Positions 6,215 through 9,372 of a DNA stretch of 9,372 nt are shown piece by piece. How positions within the stretch are numbered: the stretch's first letter is position 1; every line of letters starts with the position of its first letter. Origin of the DNA: JAYODZ01 sp965660195 (lineage in GTDB: Bacteria > Pseudomonadota > Alphaproteobacteria > RS24); NCBI GenBank assembly GCA_965660195.1, contig CBFHZM010000068.1, positions 1 to 9,372 on the forward strand, in the 5' to 3' direction. The translations under genes and the position numbers were made by a program. The notes beneath the pieces are model-generated. The model did not search any database. It saw only the letters and a program-made list of their open reading frames with translations, and was not told where the DNA came from.

Positions 6215-6946
6215 CTAGATGCCGTCACCATCAATATTGAGATGAATACCGCATTCTTCCTTGTCGCTGCCTGCCCAGCGGCCAGCACGGTAATCCTCGC
6301 CTTCTTTGACGCGACTGGTACATGGCTGACAGCCAATCGACAAATAGCCATCTTTTACCAAGGGATGACGCGGCAAGTCATGGGTCTCGATATAGCTTTT
6401 CAGCTCGTGCAATGACCAATTGGCTAGCGGATTGAGGCGGAAGCGACCATCACTATTCAGCTCTAGGACATTCATCTCGGCGCGCTCTCGGGTTTGAAAT
6501 TTTTTCCGCCCCGTGATCAAGGCGGAAAAACCGCGCGTTGCTCGCTCTTGCGGCTTTACTTTGCGAATGGCACAACACTGGTCGGTATTGCGGCTCCATA
6601 AGGTGGCATCCGCATCGTCACGGGTGAGGTCGATCGGCGATGGCCCCATACTGCGGACGTCCATTAAGTTGAGCTGAGCCTGTAACCGATCGCGATAGCG
6701 CAATGTTTCGGGGAATAGTTTTCCCGTATTGAGAAAAATAACTGGGATTTCAGGCCGCGTTTGCGAAATCAGATGCAAGAGAACGACAGCTTCGGCACCG
6801 AAAGACGACACTACGCAGAGACGCCCGGGGAACAAATGGTCAGCGGCGCGGATTAATATATCTTCGGCCCTTAAGCCACTGAGTATATTATTCTCCTCAT
6901 CCAGATCTATTTTTATGGGGTGTGCCGCGATCATTTCGGAAGCCAT
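6215..6946 (-). CDS. cysH: Assimilatory adenylyl-sulfate (APS) reductase, Fe-S type
   Basis: This 243-residue soluble enzyme reduces adenylyl sulfate to sulfite with thioredoxin or glutathione as donor, in assimilatory sulfate reduction. The nucleotide-binding start is SSFGAEAVVLLH (about 47-58), then FLNTGKLFPET (71-81) and ITGRKKFQTR (144-153). Two cysteine pairs, Cys124-Cys125 and Cys206-x-x-Cys209, are those that ligate a [4Fe-4S] cluster. They mark the APS-reducing (EC 1.8.4.10) rather than the cluster-free PAPS-reducing CysH. The catalytic cysteine is in ECGIH (Cys232). The ATG at 6946 overlaps the upstream gene by 16 bases. An alternative ATG at 6934 would give an ATGA overlap with its stop; neither has a strong Shine-Dalgarno, so coupling is likely either way. 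No sulfite reductase gene lies beside it. Confidence 0.94.
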   Translation of the reverse strand: MASEMIAAHPIKIDLDEENNILSGLRAEDILIRAADHLFPGRLCVVSSFGAEAVVLLHLISQTRPEIPVIFLNTGKLFPETLRYRDRLQAQLNLMDVRSMGPSPIDLTRDDADATLWSRNTDQCCAIRKVKPQERATRGFSALITGRKKFQTRERAEMNVLELNSDGRFRLNPLANWSLHELKSYIETHDLPRHPLVKDGYLSIGCQPCTSRVKEGEDYRAGRWAGSDKEECGIHLNIDGDGI

Positions 6947-7494
6947 TTTCCACGATCAATAAACTCATCGGTCCGCTGCAGTAACTCTTTGAAGCTCGCA
7001 CCTTCTGCACGCCAACTGTCACGCGCTAGAGCCAAGGCCTGTAATCGCTCGGCCCAAACTTCTGGAAATAAGCGCTCTAATTCTCGCTTCAGGCGCCGGG
7101 CTAATCCGGGTGACTTGCCGCCCGTCGAAACCGTCAGAACGAGATCGCCGCGCCGAACAATCGCCGGCACGTGGAAATCACACAAAGGACGCACATCCTC
7201 AACATTGACGAGTGTCTTTGCCGCCCGTCCTTGTAGAGTGAATTTTTCGGCCAAACTGTCATCGACATTGGCAACATAGATCACATGGCACTGCGCAATT
7301 TCGTCTTCGCTCGGCCAGCGCGATACAAGGCGATCGCCAGCCAGCTCCACCATGTCGGCATCAGGGTTTTCCGCAAATACCCTGACATAGCGCGCGCCTG
7401 CGTCATCAACGAGCTGCAACCGTCGCTGTGCCTGCGGACCTGAGCCTATAACAGCTATAGTCATTTCATGACTGTCGAGAATTACCGGTATCAT
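6931..7494 (-). CDS. Precorrin-2 dehydrogenase / sirohydrochlorin ferrochelatase (CysG N-terminal domain, Met8p-like)
   Basis: This 187-residue protein corresponds to the N-terminal half of CysG. It uses NAD to oxidise precorrin-2 to sirohydrochlorin and then inserts iron to make siroheme, the cofactor of sulfite reductase. A Rossmann motif IAVIGSGPQAQRR is at 13-25. The catalytic-site segment VNVEDVRPLCDFHVPA (96-111) aligns Asp100 with the catalytic aspartate of Met8p/CysG, and STGGKSPGLARRLK (123-136) is highly conserved. The methyltransferase half is absent and must be encoded elsewhere. The ATG at 7494 has AAGGAG 6 bases upstream (7501-7506 on the plus strand), in a tandemly repeated 8-base unit. 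It overlaps cysH and is almost certainly co-transcribed with it, from the AT-rich divergent region shared with lipB. Confidence 0.92.
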   Translation of the reverse strand: MIPVILDSHEMTIAVIGSGPQAQRRLQLVDDAGARYVRVFAENPDADMVELAGDRLVSRWPSEDEIAQCHVIYVANVDDSLAEKFTLQGRAAKTLVNVEDVRPLCDFHVPAIVRRGDLVLTVSTGGKSPGLARRLKRELERLFPEVWAERLQALALARDSWRAEGASFKELLQRTDEFIDRGKWLPK

Positions 7495-7617
7495 AATGAA
7501 CTCCTTACACTCCTTATGACGAAATTATCTATATTTATCAATATGAAAATGTATATTATTTTATAATACATTTTTTTACTGTTATTTAATAACTTCAAGT
7601 TATGATAGTCAGACCCC
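7495..7617. promoter_or_regulatory. AT-rich divergent promoter region with inverted repeats (cysG-like/cysH versus lipB)
   Basis: This 123-base gap is far richer in A+T than the genes around it. It contains three inverted repeats. AAAATGTAT (7546-7554) pairs with ATACATTTT (7566-7574). The 13-base palindrome GTTATTTAATAAC is at 7581-7593. Overlapping it is ATAACTT-C-AAGTTAT at 7589-7603. The last two share GTTAT half-sites at 7581, 7589 (inverted) and 7599. A perfect TATAAT lies at 7562-7567 on the plus strand, without a good -35. The arrangement fits binding of one or more dimeric regulators over divergent promoters. The regulator cannot be named. Confidence 0.6.
7601..7606 (+). promoter_or_regulatory. 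lipB: Possible -10 box of lipB, very close to the start codon
   Basis: TATGAT matches five of six consensus positions and ends 11 bases before the lipB ATG. Transcription beginning 6 to 8 bases after it would leave a leader of only a few bases. The 15-base palindrome at 7589-7603 would then overlap the -10 and spacer, a usual place for a repressor site. The -35 is not recognisable. Confidence 0.3.
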
Positions 7618-8277
7618 ATGACACCTGAAATCATTTTTTCGGATAGCCCTATCGATTACCCCGATGCCCTCGCCTTTATGGAGCAGAGAGTGCGGGATAT
7701 TGCGGCCGGTAGGCAAGCAGAATGCCTATGGTTCCTTGAACACCCGCCTCTTTATACAGCGGGCACCAGCGCGCAAGACCAAGATCTCCTCAATCACGAC
7801 CGTTTCCCGGTTTATAAAGCGGGACGCGGCGGTCAGTTTACCTATCATGGGCCGGGCCAGCGCGTCGTCTATCTCATGTTAGACCTAGACCAACGCGGCC
7901 GCGACATTAAATGTTTTGTGCGGCAAATCGAAAAATGGATCATCGCGACGCTCGCGAGTTTCAACATTATCGGCCAAATTGTTCCCGGTCGTGTCGGCGT
8001 CTGGGTTAAGCGCCCCGAACACGGAGCAGATCGCCTCGACAAGATTGCAGCGATTGGTATCCGCGTCCGACGCTGGGTCAGCTTTCACGGCATTAGCATT
8101 AATGTCGAACCCAGCCTCGATCATTATGACGGCATCATACCTTGCGGCATTCGAGATCAAGGCGTGACGAGTATGGTCGATTTAGGACATACGGTCAGCT
8201 TGGCGGAGCTCGATCAGGCTCTCCTGCGTCATTTCGAGAGCGATTTTAAGCTACCGATTATTCAAACTCGATCATAA
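7618..8277 (+). CDS. lipB: Lipoyl(octanoyl) transferase
   Basis: This 219-residue cytosolic enzyme moves an octanoyl group from acyl carrier protein onto lysines of lipoate-dependent enzymes such as pyruvate and 2-oxoglutarate dehydrogenases and the glycine cleavage H protein. The family motif GRGGQFTYHGPGQ is at residues 69-81. KIAAIGIRVRRWVSFHG is at 142-158 and contains the catalytic lysine (Lys142), and GIIPCGI at 172-178 holds the catalytic cysteine (Cys176). The length is that expected. No Shine-Dalgarno sequence precedes the ATG at 7618 and no other start fits the N-terminal family pattern, so the mRNA may be leaderless or nearly so. The last 20 bases overlap the convergent pccA. No lipA is adjacent. 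Confidence 0.95.
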   Translation: MTPEIIFSDSPIDYPDALAFMEQRVRDIAAGRQAECLWFLEHPPLYTAGTSAQDQDLLNHDRFPVYKAGRGGQFTYHGPGQRVVYLMLDLDQRGRDIKCFVRQIEKWIIATLASFNIIGQIVPGRVGVWVKRPEHGADRLDKIAAIGIRVRRWVSFHGISINVEPSLDHYDGIIPCGIRDQGVTSMVDLGHTVSLAELDQALLRHFESDFKLPIIQTRS

Positions 8278-9372
8278 CGTCGTCGACGGCGAGCTTATCA
8301 CCAACGGCGCAGAGGACAGACTTCACAGTCAGCTCGCGCTCGGCACGAAGAATATTCTCCATCTTCATTGCTTCAACCACAGCCAAGGCTTCACCCGCTT
8401 TCACCGATTGCCCCGGCTCGACATTAATCGCAATCACCATCCCAGGCATTGGGCACAGCAACTCTTTCTCGCTGGCACCATCATCTTGCGCCGGCATATG
8501 CGCCATTAACGCTTGCGCTCGCGGACTTCTGACCGTCACCTCTGAACGACGCCCCTGACCCGTTAAGGCATAACCTTCGGGGAGTTTATCAACGCAGAAA
8601 ATATACGCGGCACCATCAACATGTGCCCGACAGAATAAATCGCCCGGCTTCCAGTCAATTTCAACGCTGTGCGCTTTGTCGCCGATCACGCAACCATTCT
8701 CATGCGGCTCGACTTCAAATAAGGTTTCATCGACTGTAATTGCGCGGGTTTTAGTGGCAACACTTTGATAATTCGGGATTGCTTGCGAGATCTGACGCAG
8801 GCGCCCATCTTCGCGCTGATGCATGGCATAAGCCACCGCTGCACGGGCGGCATTTTGCGCATCTGACAAATTTGCCCCTTCAAACCCTTCGGGGTATTCC
8901 TCGGCAATGAAGGCCGTCGTCAAAGCGCCCGACTTAAAGCGCTCATGCGCCATAATGGCGCCGAGGAAATCGATATTATGGCGGATCCCGTCGATACGGA
9001 ACGCGTCCAAAGCCTCAGACATAGCCGCAATCGCCGCATCCCGATCCTGACCATACGTAATTAATTTCGCGATCATAGGGTCGTAGAAAATTGAAATCTC
9101 CCCACCCTCATATACGCCCGTATCATTACGGACGATGATCCCATCGCGGCTTTCTTCTACGGGCGGCCGATACCGGACCAAGCGTCCCGTGCTGGGCAAG
9201 AAGCCCCGATAAGGGTCTTCGGCATAAATCCGGCTTTCCATCGCCCAGCCCGTTAACTTCACGTCTTTTTGCGCGATGCTCAGTTTTTCGCCAGCTGCGA
9301 CGCGGATCATTTGCTCAACCACGTCGACGCCTGTGATCATCTCCGTTACAGGATGCTCCACCTGCAGTCGGG
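8258..9372 (-). CDS. pccA: Propionyl-CoA carboxylase alpha subunit, C-terminal part (runs off right edge)
   Basis: About 370 C-terminal residues of a biotin-dependent acyl-CoA carboxylase alpha chain are present. It starts in the biotin carboxylase domain signature RLQVEHPVTEMITGVD at the window edge and continues through the C-terminal part of that domain (MESRIYAEDPYRGFLPSTGR, YDPMIAKLI). A middle linker of the kind that contacts the beta subunit follows, and the chain ends in a biotin carboxyl carrier domain. The biotin attachment motif AMKMEN is at 8354-8371, with the biotinyl lysine encoded at 8363-8365, 34 residues before the end, as usual. Sequence style (RYRPP, FRIDGIRHNIDFL, EEYPEGFEG) favours propionyl-CoA over acetyl- or methylcrotonyl-CoA as substrate. 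The enzyme makes methylmalonyl-CoA in propionate, branched-chain amino acid and odd-chain fatty acid breakdown. The beta subunit is not in the window. Confidence 0.92.
   Translation of the reverse strand, partial: RLQVEHPVTEMITGVDVVEQMIRVAAGEKLSIAQKDVKLTGWAMESRIYAEDPYRGFLPSTGRLVRYRPPVEESRDGIIVRNDTGVYEGGEISIFYDPMIAKLITYGQDRDAAIAAMSEALDAFRIDGIRHNIDFLGAIMAHERFKSGALTTAFIAEEYPEGFEGANLSDAQNAARAAVAYAMHQREDGRLRQISQAIPNYQSVATKTRAITVDETLFEVEPHENGCVIGDKAHSVEIDWKPGDLFCRAHVDGAAYIFCVDKLPEGYALTGQGRRSEVTVRSPRAQALMAHMPAQDDGASEKELLCPMPGMVIAINVEPGQSVKAGEALAVVEAMKMENILRAERELTVKSVLCAVGDKLAVDDVMIEFE

Noticed and set aside
6501..6530. The cysH internal inverted repeat as a terminator
   Set aside because: The A run follows the stem on both strands and the T run precedes it, so no U-tract would end the RNA.
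1..9372. Mobile elements, CRISPR arrays, phage or defence genes
   Set aside because: No transposase or integrase motif, no regularly spaced repeats, and the genes are ordinary metabolic and transport genes; the tRNA-Leu 3' end is not repeated elsewhere as an attachment site.

Overview
The window looks like a piece of an alphaproteobacterial chromosome. The evidence is gene content and protein style: a propionyl-CoA carboxylase alpha subunit of the alphaproteobacterial type, a PiT phosphate transporter with the soluble N-terminal segment seen in that class, a CysG N-terminal-domain protein next to a CysH of the Fe-S (APS reductase) type, an ECHDC3-like crotonase, and LipB. Coding G+C is moderate and the main divergent promoter region is strikingly AT-rich. 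I cannot assign a family or genus. I see no integrase, transposase, CRISPR array, phage gene or toxin-antitoxin pair, so this reads as core or near-core genome rather than a mobile island.

Layout, left to right. Bases 1-149 (minus) hold the 5' end of an unidentified gene leaving the window. Bases 272-3072 (plus) are a tight four-gene run: a MAPEG-family membrane protein, two half-size YeeE/YedE membrane proteins whose ORFs share one base, and a Baeyer-Villiger-type flavin monooxygenase. A PiT inorganic phosphate transporter follows on the same strand (3214-4620, probably starting further upstream). Its 3' end overlaps a convergent NUDIX hydrolase (4559-5026, minus). A crotonase-fold protein (5150-5944, plus) diverges from the NUDIX gene. 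A tRNA-Leu(GAG) gene sits on the minus strand at 6055-6141. Upstream of it, also on minus, is a two-gene unit encoding siroheme synthase N-terminal domain and APS reductase (7494 down to 6215). An AT-rich divergent region with three inverted repeats (7495-7617) separates this unit from lipB (7618-8277, plus). lipB overlaps by 20 bases the convergent 3' end of a propionyl-CoA carboxylase alpha-subunit gene that runs off the right edge.

How the genes work together. The cysG-like/cysH pair belongs to assimilatory sulfate reduction: one gene makes the siroheme needed by sulfite reductase, the other makes sulfite from APS. YeeE/YedE proteins are known or predicted carriers of thiosulfate or other reduced sulfur, so the first operon may also be sulfur-linked, but the substrate of its monooxygenase cannot be read from sequence. 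Lipoate attachment (LipB) and propionyl-CoA carboxylation are ordinary central metabolism.

I did not find a convincing new multi-gene system. The points most worth checking are the MAPEG-YeeE-YedE-monooxygenase operon, the mis-set or frameshifted 5' end of the PiT gene, and the nested palindromes between cysG and lipB.
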